From: Neobacillus vireti
GTDB lineage: Bacteria > Bacillota > Bacilli > Bacillales > Cytobacillaceae
Reading direction: 5' to 3'
DNA: 64,000 nt
Assembly (NCBI RefSeq): GCF_001026695.1
Contig: NZ_LDNB01000014.1
Location: 220,184-284,183 of the forward strand
Shown: positions 51,881-60,030 of the stretch, piece after piece
Layout of the letters: each line of letters begins with the position of its first letter
How positions within the stretch are numbered: the stretch's first letter is position 1
Program-made: the position numbers and the translations under genes
Notes under the pieces: generated by a model
Seen by the model: only the letters and a program-made list of their open reading frames with translations
Databases searched by the model: none
Told to the model about the DNA's origin: nothing

Positions 51881-52031
51881 ATTTAACAAAAAACAGAAAT
51901 AAAACCGCAAATTCCCCTGAATATTGGCGAAATGTCAGAAAAATGGTATTAAATCGCCGTATTTCTCCCGTTTTCTCATTATTTTGTTCAATATAAAATA
52001 CATAATAAATATTATAACGAACAATCAGAAA

Positions 52032-52059
52032 GGGACAAGGGCGACAGGCAGCCCGTCCC
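52032..52059. repeat. Palindrome of the dispersed family
   Basis: GGGACAAGGGC and GCCCGTCCC face each other. A degenerate copy follows at 52091-52109. No gene was found in 51814-52175. Confidence 0.6.
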
Positions 52060-52175
52060 GAGTATTTATAAAAGAAAGATTACCTTTAGTAGGACAAGAA
52101 GCCAGTCCTCATGGTTGACAATTCCAATTATCCAGAATATAATTGAGTAAATTTTCAAATTAAATACATGATTTA

Positions 52176-52486
52176 AAGCGTTGAAGAGGGAAAGTACGAT
52201 TTAGCTATTTTTCACAGAGAGCTTCGGAAGCTGAAAAGAAGCAAAAATACAAATCCGAACAATGGCCTCCGAGCTTCGTGCTGAAACAATCTGCCAAGGT
52301 TGGAGTAGGTTCCGACGAGATTTGGTACTCGTTACCCAAACCACAGTATAAGGAGCATCAATTGCGCTCACGTACTTGCAGAGGCTGTTTTGCGCAAGCA
52401 TTCAGTAAATTAAGGTGGTACCACGTGGATCTAAACCACGTCCTTATCTATTTTCATGAAATAGATAGGGGCGTGGTTTTTTTAAT
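52176..52486 (+). ncRNA. T-box riboswitch leader, probably methionine-specific
   Basis: The AGUA loop-E strand (GGGAAAGTACG near 52187-52197) and the opposite GAAC strand (CCGAACAATGGCC) form the specifier loop. The T-box AAGGTGGTACCACG is at 52412-52425. A terminator stem (AACCACG... with ...CGTGGTT and Ts, 52435-52484) follows. The base after UGG is U, which pairs with discriminator A73, as in tRNA-Met. The loop contains AUG, but exact alignment with the Tyr T-boxes below would read AAU. tRNA-Asn has G73 and would not pair, so Met is favoured. It controls the SAM-hydrolase/ECF operon. Confidence 0.8.
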
Positions 52487-52540
52487 TTTTTTCAATAAGA
52501 CTAGGGACAGCAAACATATTAAAGGATGGAGGAAAATAGA

Positions 52541-53398
52541 ATGAATAACAATCTCGTTTTACAAACTGATTTTGGGACAAGTGACGGTGCTGTTAGCGCT
52601 ATGTATGGTGTGGCGATTTCTGTAAATCCAGCCATTCGAATTTTTGACCTAACGCATGACATTCCTCAGTATCATATTTGGGAAGGCTCCTACCGGTTAT
52701 ATCAGACGGTTTCCTATTGGCCGGAAGGGACGGTGTTTGTCTCGGTTGTTGACCCGGGTGTTGGCTCCGAGCGCAGGAGTATTGTTGCGAAAACGGCATT
52801 AAATCAATATATCATTACTCCGGATAATGGCACGCTTACTCATATTAAAAACAGTATTGGAATTGTCGAAGTGAGAATCATTGATGAAAGCGTCAATCGC
52901 TTACCGCATTCAGGTGAATCTTATACGTTCCATGGCCGTGATGTCTATGCCTATACCGGGGCGCGCCTCGCTTCTAATTTGATAGCCTTTGAGGAAGTGG
53001 GGCCAGAGGTACCGGTTGAATCCGTCATCGAATTGCCGAAAGCGGAGGCGAGGATTAGCAATCATATTCTCACAGGGAATATCGACATTCTTGATATTCG
53101 CTTCGGTAACTTATGGACCAATATTGATCGCGTGCTCTTCAAAGACTTATCAGCGGGGTACGGTGATTCCTTTGAGGTGACGATTGAAAATGATACCCGC
53201 CAAGTTTATAAAAATATTATGACATACGGGCGGACATTTGCTGATATCCATTTAGGTGAGCCATTGCTTTATGTGAATTCGCTCGATAAAATTGGCGTGG
53301 CGATTAACCAAGGTTCGTTTGCTAAGGCGTATCATATTGAAACGGGGGCATCGTGGAAAATTTCTATTCGCAAGGTTCCGAAGATTATATATAATTGA
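52541..53398 (+). CDS. SAM hydroxide adenosyltransferase (DUF62 family)
   Basis: About 285 residues from ATG 52541 (GGATGGAGG nine bases upstream). The family landmarks are LQTDFGTSDGAVSAMYGV at the N-terminus with the conserved Asp, FVSVVDPGVGSERR, ITPDNGTL, FHGRDVYA and a late TYGRTFADI. Members use water to split S-adenosylmethionine into adenosine and methionine. Its place behind a probable methionine T-box, in one operon with an ECF importer, suggests salvage of SAM-derived methionine or a transported adenosyl or methionine compound. Confidence 0.88.
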   Translation: MNNNLVLQTDFGTSDGAVSAMYGVAISVNPAIRIFDLTHDIPQYHIWEGSYRLYQTVSYWPEGTVFVSVVDPGVGSERRSIVAKTALNQYIITPDNGTLTHIKNSIGIVEVRIIDESVNRLPHSGESYTFHGRDVYAYTGARLASNLIAFEEVGPEVPVESVIELPKAEARISNHILTGNIDILDIRFGNLWTNIDRVLFKDLSAGYGDSFEVTIENDTRQVYKNIMTYGRTFADIHLGEPLLYVNSLDKIGVAINQGSFAKAYHIETGASWKISIRKVPKIIYN

Positions 53399-53428
53399 AT
53401 TTTAAAAAGTATTTAGGGGGTTGAGGGA

Positions 53429-53986
53429 ATGAAAAGAAAGAATTTATCAATAAAAACGATTGTGGCAATTGGGATTGGGTCAGCTGTATTCGCGATATTA
53501 GGGAGATTCGCTGCTATTCCAACAGGGGTCCCAAATACCAATTTTGACACCTCATACGGCTTTTTAGCATTAATGGCTGTGGTTTTCGGACCGATTGCAG
53601 GCGGCTTAATCGGCTTAATCGGCCATGCTTTAAAGGATGCCATCTTCTACGGAACCCCGTGGTGGAGCTGGGTCATCGTCTCCGGAATCGTTGGTTTCTT
53701 AATTGGTTTAGTATCGAAGAAAATTAATATTGAAGCAGGCAGTTTTACAGTCAAACAAATTATTTTGTTTAATGTTGTACAAATCATTGTTCAAGCGATT
53801 GGCTGGTTCGGGATTGCTCCAACATTGGATGTTCTCATTTATGCCGAACCAGTAAATAAGGTCTATATACAAGGTCTTGTCGCCGGCGGGTTAAACATGG
53901 TGACAGTCGCTGTCCTTGGTACACTGCTGCTCAGTATCTATGCAAAAAGCCGAAGTCAAAGTGGCAGTTTGACGAAGGATGTTTAA
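53429..53986 (+). CDS. ECF transporter substrate-binding (S) component, UPF0397 type
   Basis: The protein has 185 residues with five to six membrane segments. The N-terminal [20 protein letters not shown], the loop [15 protein letters not shown] and [17 protein letters not shown] are characteristic of UPF0397 S components. It captures the vitamin-like or methionine-related ligand and docks on the shared T and ATPase subunits encoded downstream. The natural ligand cannot be read from sequence; the operon partners point to a methionine- or SAM-derived molecule. Confidence 0.88.
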   Translation: MKRKNLSIKTIVAIGIGSAVFAILGRFAAIPTGVPNTNFDTSYGFLALMAVVFGPIAGGLIGLIGHALKDAIFYGTPWWSWVIVSGIVGFLIGLVSKKINIEAGSFTVKQIILFNVVQIIVQAIGWFGIAPTLDVLIYAEPVNKVYIQGLVAGGLNMVTVAVLGTLLLSIYAKSRSQSGSLTKDV

Positions 53987-54012
53987 GTAGAAGATTCACT
54001 AGGAGAATTTGT

Positions 54013-55725
54013 ATGAAAAAACCGGTTATTCAGTTTGAAAATTTTAGCTTTCAATATCGCAGCCAGACGGCACCGACATTGCATGAGATAAATCTAACCA
54101 TTTATGAAGGGGAAAAGGTTCTCATTGTCGGCCCTTCAGGGTCGGGAAAAAGCACACTTGGCCATTGTCTCAATGGCCTTGTTCCCTTTTCATATAAAGG
54201 GGAAGTGTCAGGAAGTTTGAAAATCAGCGGTGAGGATGTAAAGGATTTAGACATTTTTTCCTTGTCGAAAAAAGTCGGTACCGTTCTCCAAGATCCAGAT
54301 GGTCAATTTATTGGACTTACGGTGGCTGAGGATATCGCCTTTGCACTTGAAAATGATGGCGCACCGCAAACACACATGTTTGATAAAGTGGCTGAGGTAT
54401 CGAAAATGGTCGAAATGAACGAGTATCTGGACTCTTCACTGCACCAGCTTTCTGGAGGGCAGAAGCAGCGTGTCTCACTTGCCGGAGTCATGGTCGACGA
54501 TGTGGAGATTCTGTTATTTGATGAGCCGCTGGCCAATCTCGATCCCGCGACAGGAAAATATGCGATTGAGCTCATTGACCGAATACAAAATGAAACAAAC
54601 AAAACTGTTGTAATCATTGAGCATCGGCTGGAGGATGTCTTGCACTGCCATGTTGACCGCATCATTGTCGTGGATGATGGCAGGATTATCGCTGACATGA
54701 CTCCGGACGAACTATTAGCTTCACCCGTTTTGGAGCAGTGCTCCATCCGCGAGCCGTTATATGTGAAAGCGGCGAAGTATGCTGGCTGTGAGTTAACGCC
54801 GGAAATGCAGCCTGCTCATATCGAATCCTTTCAAGTGGATAGGTGCAAAGCTCAGTTAGTAGATTGGTTTAGAAAAGTTGATTCCCCGCAGCCCAAAGCG
54901 AAAACAGAAGCGATTTTGGAATTAAAGGATATTACATTTGGTTATAAACCTGGACGAACAACAATTCAAGGTGTTTCTTTTTCAATTGAAAAAGGAGAAA
55001 TGGTTAGTATTGTAGGAAAAAATGGTGCCGGAAAGTCGACGCTATCGAAATTGATTTGTGGCTTTGAGAAGCCGAACGCGGGCCAGATTTATTATCGCGG
55101 TCAGGATATTAGCGGTGATACGATTAAGGAGCGCGCAGCAAGGATTGGGATGGTGATGCAAAACCCGAATCAGATGATTTCGAAGCAGATGATTTATGAT
55201 GAAGTGGCGCTAGGGCTCGTCATTCGCGGAGTACCAGACGCCGAAATAAAAGAGCGCGTTTTGAAGACGCTGAAAATATGCGGCTTATATCCATTCCGTA
55301 ACTGGCCGATATCAGCGTTAAGTTTCGGTCAGAAAAAGCGGGTCACTATCGCCTCAATTTTAGTGTTAGAACCAGAGGTGCTGATTCTTGACGAGCCAAC
55401 CGCAGGCCAGGATTTCCGCCATTATACCGAGATAATGGAGTTTTTGGTCGAACTGGGACGGCAAGGTGTGATAATCATCATGATTACCCATGATATGCAC
55501 TTGATGCTCGAATATACGCCGAGGGCGATTGTGATTGCCGGCGGGGAAAAAATAGCCGATGATACGGCCGTCAATGTACTGGCCGATTCTACTATTATTG
55601 AAGCGGCTAACCTTAAGGAAACCTCTTTATTTGATTTGGCACAGCGGGCAGGAATTGGCGAACCTAAGCAGTTTGTCGATCGGTTTATCGCGTATGATCG
55701 TGAGGTGAGACAAAAATGGCAGTAG
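54013..55725 (+). CDS. ECF transporter ATPase with two fused nucleotide-binding domains
   Basis: The protein has 570 residues. Domain 1 (about 1-240): GPSGSGKST, QLSGGQKQRVSLAGV, LLFDEPLANLD. Domain 2 (about 290-540): GKNGAGKST, LSFGQKKRVTIAS (signature with Phe for Gly), LILDEPTAGQD, and switch His ITHDMH. The fused form matches YkoD-like ECF ATPases. It starts 26 bases after the S component and its end overlaps the T-component gene by 10 bases. Confidence 0.93.
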   Translation: MKKPVIQFENFSFQYRSQTAPTLHEINLTIYEGEKVLIVGPSGSGKSTLGHCLNGLVPFSYKGEVSGSLKISGEDVKDLDIFSLSKKVGTVLQDPDGQFIGLTVAEDIAFALENDGAPQTHMFDKVAEVSKMVEMNEYLDSSLHQLSGGQKQRVSLAGVMVDDVEILLFDEPLANLDPATGKYAIELIDRIQNETNKTVVIIEHRLEDVLHCHVDRIIVVDDGRIIADMTPDELLASPVLEQCSIREPLYVKAAKYAGCELTPEMQPAHIESFQVDRCKAQLVDWFRKVDSPQPKAKTEAILELKDITFGYKPGRTTIQGVSFSIEKGEMVSIVGKNGAGKSTLSKLICGFEKPNAGQIYYRGQDISGDTIKERAARIGMVMQNPNQMISKQMIYDEVALGLVIRGVPDAEIKERVLKTLKICGLYPFRNWPISALSFGQKKRVTIASILVLEPEVLILDEPTAGQDFRHYTEIMEFLVELGRQGVIIIMITHDMHLMLEYTPRAIVIAGGEKIADDTAVNVLADSTIIEAANLKETSLFDLAQRAGIGEPKQFVDRFIAYDREVRQKWQ

Positions 55726-56549
55726 AAATGCTTTCCTACATTGAGCGGCACTCGCCGGTCCATCGGCTTACAGGTGTAACAAAGCTGATTTGCTTCATGA
55801 TCTGGTCGTCCATTGCGATGCTCACTTATGATACGCGCGTTTTGACCTTTCTCTTCCTAGTTAGTATCGGTGTTTTTATCATTTCCAAGGTAAAACTAAG
55901 GGAAGTTGCCTTTGTACTCCTATTTATTTTGTTTTTCCTAATGATTAATAATCTCGCAATCTATGTGTTTTCGCCGCAAGAGGGTGTGAGGATTTATGGG
56001 ACAAGCCATGTGCTGGTTGACATCGGCGGCGGGCGCTATTCTCTTACGCTTGAGCAATTGTTTTATCAATTTAATGTGACGCTTAAATATTTCACCGTCA
56101 TTCCTGCAGCGATTCTGTTTATCGTCACGACCAATCCGAGTGAATTTGCGGCATCATTAAACCGCATCGGAGTCAGCTACCGCATCTCCTATGCTGTCGC
56201 ACTTGCTTTACGCTATATTCCTGATATTCAACGTGATTTTCGTAATATCTCGATGTCCCAGCAAGCAAGGGGAATTGATATGTCGCGCAAAGAAAAGCTG
56301 CCAAAGCGAATTAAGAATGCCGCCTCCATCATCATCCCGCTCATCCTGTCGAGTCTCGATAAAATCGAGATAATCAGCAATGCGATGGAACTGCGCGGCT
56401 TTGGAAAAAATAAAAAGCGGACCTGGTACCGAGCCCGTCCCTTTCAAAAAATTGATATCATTACCATCATCCTTTTTGTCTTGATTCTAATAGTATCTCT
56501 TTATGTGACCTTTCATGATGGTAATCGGTTCTATAATCCGTTTTCTTGA
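55716..56549 (+). CDS. ECF transporter transmembrane (T) component
   Basis: The protein has 277 residues. Several membrane segments, and two Ala-Arg-Gly type coupling motifs: QQARGID and MELRGFG, each in a cytoplasmic helix that contacts the ATPases. It starts within the end of the ATPase gene. No terminator was recognised before the next promoter at 56649. Confidence 0.92.
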   Translation: MAVEMLSYIERHSPVHRLTGVTKLICFMIWSSIAMLTYDTRVLTFLFLVSIGVFIISKVKLREVAFVLLFILFFLMINNLAIYVFSPQEGVRIYGTSHVLVDIGGGRYSLTLEQLFYQFNVTLKYFTVIPAAILFIVTTNPSEFAASLNRIGVSYRISYAVALALRYIPDIQRDFRNISMSQQARGIDMSRKEKLPKRIKNAASIIIPLILSSLDKIEIISNAMELRGFGKNKKRTWYRARPFQKIDIITIILFVLILIVSLYVTFHDGNRFYNPFS

Positions 56550-56648
56550 GAGGATTAGGCGTAAAGTTTAATATAGTAACTAGTCAAAATACACTTTAAA
56601 CAAAGGGATTTTCGGTCTGAAATAATATATATTTATACTATTTAATCC

Positions 56649-56678
56649 TTGACAACTTGGCGAATCTCATTTTATAAT
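56649..56678 (+). promoter_or_regulatory. SigA promoter of the phenylalanine hydroxylase operon
   Basis: TTGACA at 56649-56654 and TATAAT at 56673-56678 are perfect boxes, 18 bases apart. Transcription would start just before the first T-box. Confidence 0.85.
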
Positions 56679-56707
56679 TCGTTATACTAAAAAAATGTTA
56701 TATATGT

Positions 56708-56962
56708 AGAGCGTTGAAAGGAATTTAGTAGTGCTTAGCATTTTGTCTAAAGAGAGCTGATGGTTGGTGCGAATCAGTACAAACGTAAGCATGAATTACA
56801 CTCCCGGAGTTTCTTTTTCGTAGTAAAGGCAGCAGTCTTTATGAAGGGGAAGACGGTAGCCGTTATTAGAATGAAGTGGTGAGCGTAAGCTCGCAACTAG
56901 GGTGGTACCGCGAAGTCTATTCGTCCCTACTGGAATTTTTCCAGTAGGGACTTTTTATTTTT
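56708..56962 (+). ncRNA. Tyrosine T-box leader, copy 1
   Basis: The loop-E strand TTTAGTAGTGC pairs against GAATTACACTCC, in which the specifier codon UAC (Tyr) stands in the expected position after GAAU. T-box AGGGTGGTACCGCG is at 56899-56912 (UGGU fits A73 of tRNA-Tyr). Terminator arms GTCCCTACTGG (56923-56933) and CCAGTAGGGAC (56941-56951) precede Ts. The antiterminator would form with uncharged tRNA-Tyr. Confidence 0.93.
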
Positions 56963-56969
56963 ATAATAC

Positions 56970-57241
56970 TTTCATAGGATACAAGCATGGAAGGGAATAC
57001 AGTAGTGTTTAGCAATTTGTCTTCAGAGAGCTGATGGTCGGTGAGAATCAGTACAAATATAAGCATGAATTACACTCCCGGAGTTTCTTTTTCGTAGTAA
57101 AGGCAGCAGTCTTTATGAAGGGGAAGACGGCATCATAGCCGTTATTAGAATGAAGTGGTGAGCGTAAGCTCGCAACTAGGGTGGTACCGCGAAGTCTATT
57201 CGTCCCTACTGGAATTTTTCCAGTAGGGACTTTTTATTTTT
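56970..57241 (+). ncRNA. Tyrosine T-box leader, copy 2
   Basis: Nearly identical to copy 1. Specifier loop GAATTACACTCC, T-box at 57178-57191, terminator arms at 57202-57212 and 57220-57230. Its 5' part (TTTCATAGGATACAAGCATGG) is shared with copy 3 and not with copy 1, so copies 2 and 3 arose by a later duplication. Confidence 0.92.
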
Positions 57242-57278
57242 TGGTTGTGTAAAAGCACATTAGTGATTTTGAGCACAA

Positions 57279-57411
57279 TGTTGATTGAAGTGGAAGGCGC
57301 GAGACTCCTGCGGGAGCAGCGGGACAGGTGAGACCCCGCAGGCGCTTTAGCGCCGAGGAGGCTCACCGCCCGCCCCGCGGAAAGATCGCGCCTGGAACGG
57401 AAATCAGCATT
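57279..57411. repeat. GC-rich dispersed Bacillus-type repeat inserted between T-box copies 2 and 3
   Basis: A palindromic element of about 130 bases begins TGTTGATTGAAGTGGAAGGC and ends CTGGAACGGAAATCAGCA, with inner arms around GACTCCTGCGGGAGCAG and a GC content well above the surroundings. I recognise it as a repeat common in Bacillaceae genomes that has no coding role. Confidence 0.8.
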
Positions 57412-57442
57412 CACTTTTAACCCAGCCTATTATTAAAAAAAT

Positions 57443-57711
57443 TTCATAGGATACAAGCATGGAAGGGAATACAGTAGTGCTTAGCAATTTGTTTTCAGAG
57501 AGCTGATGGCCGGTGTGAATCAGTACAAATGTAAGCATGAATTACACTCCTGGAGTTTCTTTTTCGTAGTAAAGGCAGCAGTCTTTATGAAGGGGAAGAC
57601 GGCCAACAAAGTCGTTATTAAAATGAAGTGGTGAGCGTATGCTCGCAACTAGGGTGGTACCGCGAAGTCTATTCGTCCCTACTGGTTTATTCCAGTAGGG
57701 ACTTTTTTTAT
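57443..57711 (+). ncRNA. Tyrosine T-box leader, copy 3
   Basis: Same structure as copies 1 and 2: specifier loop GAATTACACTCC, T-box at 57651-57664, terminator arms GTCCCTACTGG (57675-57685) and CCAGTAGGGAC (57692-57702), then Ts. It is the last decision point before the hydroxylase gene. Confidence 0.92.
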
Positions 57712-57724
57712 AGAAGGAGGAACA

Positions 57725-57757
57725 ATGATGAACTGCAGAATTCGTTTACCTTGTTAA
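57725..57757 (+). CDS. Possible 10-residue leader peptide
   Basis: AAGGAGG is followed by ATGATG and a frame for MMNCRIRLPC ending in TAA. It lies 46 bases before the hydroxylase start. It may be translated, or it may be the relic of an older gene start. There are no Tyr or Phe codons, so a classical attenuator role is unlikely. Confidence 0.25.
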   Translation: MMNCRIRLPC

Positions 57758-57803
57758 AAGAATTCACAACTATATTGAAAAAATAGAAAGGATGTAATTT
57801 AGT

Positions 57804-59564
57804 ATGAACCAACAATCAAAATCCAGAAAACAGATTCCCGCTCATTTACGCCAATTTGTCTCAGAGCAGCACTACGAAGAGTACACACCGATTGATCATG
57901 CGGTATGGCGATATGTGATGAGACAAAATCATCATGCCCTAAAGGATACGGCACATCCGGCATATGTGGAAGGTCTCCGCGCATCTGGGATCGACACCGA
58001 GGCTATTCCAAATGTATCAGACATGAACGAGCATCTTTCAAAAATTGGCTGGGGCGCTGCGATTGTGGATGGATTAATTCCAGGTGTTGCCTTTTATGAT
58101 TTCCAAGCGCATGGTATTTTGCCAATTGCAGTGGCAATAAGAAAAGTAGAAAACATCGAATATACACCGGCACCGGATATTATTCACGAATCCGTCGGTC
58201 ATGCTCCAATATTATTTGATTCTAAATATGCTTCATACGTCAAACGATTTGGAGAAATTGGTTCAAAGGCATTTGCGACAAAAGCAAAACATGAAGTATT
58301 TGAGGCTGTAAGAAATCTTTCGATTGTCATGGAAGATCGCCATTCCACACCTCAACAAATCGAAGAAGCAAAACGATTGTTAAGCGAAAGGAAAAGAGCC
58401 GTAAAGGGTATGTCAGAAGCAGATCAAATCTCGCGGATTTTCTGGTGGACAGTGGAGTACGGCTTAATTGGAACGTTGGAAAACCCGCAAATATACGGTG
58501 CCGGACTGTTATCTTCTGTCGGAGAAAGCAAGCATTGCCTGTCTGATAAGGTAGTAAAACTTCCTTTTTCTATTGAGTCTTGTATTCAGACAAGCTACGA
58601 TGTAACAACGATGCAGCCGCAATTATTTGTTTGTGAGAGCTTTGATCAATTGACAGAGGCTATCGAAGAGTTCGCCAATTCAATGGCATTCCGGAAAGGG
58701 GGAACGGAGAGCTTAGATAAGGCGCTTCTATCAGGTAGTACCTCGACATTTGTTCTGAACTCCGGATTACAAATTACAGGAACGATCGAAAAGATGCTTA
58801 AAGATTCAGATGGCGAGGCCATTTATGTGAAAACGATAGGACCTACAACTTTGGCTATTAATAATAAGGAACTTCCTGGACATTCGAAAACGACTCATTA
58901 CAGCGGTTTTGGCACTCCAATTGGTTTATTAGAAGGGGACATCTCTCTTGAAGAATGTACCGAGGAAGACCTTCAGACTTTAGGAATTGAAAAAGGTCGT
59001 AAATCGACTTTGGCTTTTAAGAGCGGCATTCAAGTAACGGGGAGGGTCTCTACAATAATCCGAAACAACAACAAACTAAATCTCATTTCCTTCGATAGCT
59101 GCAAAGTAACATTAGGAGATCAAGTGTTATTTGAGGAAAAGTGGGGAACGTTCGACATGGCGGTAGGATCAGCCGTTACGTCTGCATTTCCAGGCGCTGC
59201 CGATGCAGAAGCATTCTTTGGTGTAGAAGAAATACCTAAAAAGGCTTCAACAGAACCAAGACTGTTAACAGAAATAGAAATTCTGTACCAAACAATCAGG
59301 GAAATTCGTGAAAAAGAGTCACTGGATGAAAATAGTATGGTGACTGTTCAAAACGTTCTTCAAGTGTTGAGAAGCACTTATCCAAAAGAATGGCTGCTTC
59401 GCTTGGAAATTCTGGAATGGTTCTGTGACCATTGTGTGCAAACGTTGGAAACAGAACAGGTCCATCAAGAATTACTCCACCTTAGCAAAACAAAAGAGCT
59501 TCAACGTCTGATCAAAAATGGAATATCGTTACTTCCGCTTCAAAAGGAAAGTCAAAGATGTTAA
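57804..59564 (+). CDS. phhA: Phenylalanine 4-monooxygenase with C-terminal extension
   Basis: The protein has 586 residues. The N-terminal 300 residues are a pterin-dependent aromatic amino acid hydroxylase with the iron ligands His128 and His133 in IIHESVGHAP and Glu218 in TVEYGLIG. It converts phenylalanine to tyrosine using tetrahydropterin and oxygen. Residues about 310-586 form an extra region not found in the short Proteobacterial enzymes: beta-rich repeats with KTIGPTTLAIN and FKSGIQVTG, then a helical end. Three Tyr T-boxes upstream mean it is made when tyrosine is short. It overlaps phhB by seven bases. Confidence 0.92.
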   Translation: MNQQSKSRKQIPAHLRQFVSEQHYEEYTPIDHAVWRYVMRQNHHALKDTAHPAYVEGLRASGIDTEAIPNVSDMNEHLSKIGWGAAIVDGLIPGVAFYDFQAHGILPIAVAIRKVENIEYTPAPDIIHESVGHAPILFDSKYASYVKRFGEIGSKAFATKAKHEVFEAVRNLSIVMEDRHSTPQQIEEAKRLLSERKRAVKGMSEADQISRIFWWTVEYGLIGTLENPQIYGAGLLSSVGESKHCLSDKVVKLPFSIESCIQTSYDVTTMQPQLFVCESFDQLTEAIEEFANSMAFRKGGTESLDKALLSGSTSTFVLNSGLQITGTIEKMLKDSDGEAIYVKTIGPTTLAINNKELPGHSKTTHYSGFGTPIGLLEGDISLEECTEEDLQTLGIEKGRKSTLAFKSGIQVTGRVSTIIRNNNKLNLISFDSCKVTLGDQVLFEEKWGTFDMAVGSAVTSAFPGAADAEAFFGVEEIPKKASTEPRLLTEIEILYQTIREIREKESLDENSMVTVQNVLQVLRSTYPKEWLLRLEILEWFCDHCVQTLETEQVHQELLHLSKTKELQRLIKNGISLLPLQKESQRC

Positions 59565-59875
59565 CAGCATTGACTCCTTTAGAAATTCAATTGGAAGGTA
59601 AAAAACTTCAAAACTGGAAGATAAAAAACGATAAATGGATCGAAAGGAAATATATGTTTAAAGATTACATGCAAGGTATTCAATTTGTTTCAGCAATCGG
59701 TCAAATTGCTGAAAAAAACCAACATCATCCATTTATCAACGTCCAATATAAAGCCGTTATTGTTTCGCTTAGCTCCTGGGCTGCAAAAGGTGTAACAGCT
59801 TTAGATATTGATCTAGCAGTCGAATTTGAAAAAGCGTATGAACAAGTAAATCATACTATTTCATCCATAAGGTGA
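59558..59875 (+). CDS. phhB: Pterin-4a-carbinolamine dehydratase
   Basis: The 105 residues have the active-site signature EKNQHHPFINVQY, with the His-His-Pro typical of PCD/DCoH. It dehydrates the 4a-hydroxypterin produced by the hydroxylase so that the cofactor can be recycled. Its start overlaps the phhA stop, giving tight coupling. A dihydropteridine reductase gene is not in the operon. Confidence 0.93.
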   Translation: MLTALTPLEIQLEGKKLQNWKIKNDKWIERKYMFKDYMQGIQFVSAIGQIAEKNQHHPFINVQYKAVIVSLSSWAAKGVTALDIDLAVEFEKAYEQVNHTISSIR

Positions 59876-59917
59876 TTAGTATATCGAAAAAATGATTTTA
59901 TGTACAGATGAATGAAA

Positions 59918-59950
59918 GAAGCAAGAGGGAGGTTCTCTTGCTTCTTTTCG
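59918..59950 (+). terminator. Terminator of the phh operon
   Basis: GAAGCAAGAG (59918-59927) and CTCTTGCTTC (59935-59944), then TTTTCG. Confidence 0.85.
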
Positions 59951-60030
59951 CTTTTCCGATCCTGTCACAACCTGATGAAAAGATTCATTACAGTTCTACT
60001 TGCCTGAATTGAAAGCAATATTGAAATTAG

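Noticed and set aside
52176..52486. SAM (S-box) riboswitch, suggested by the SAM-related gene downstream
   Set aside because: The AGGTGGTACCACG T-box sequence, AGUA loop E and overall layout are those of a T-box leader.
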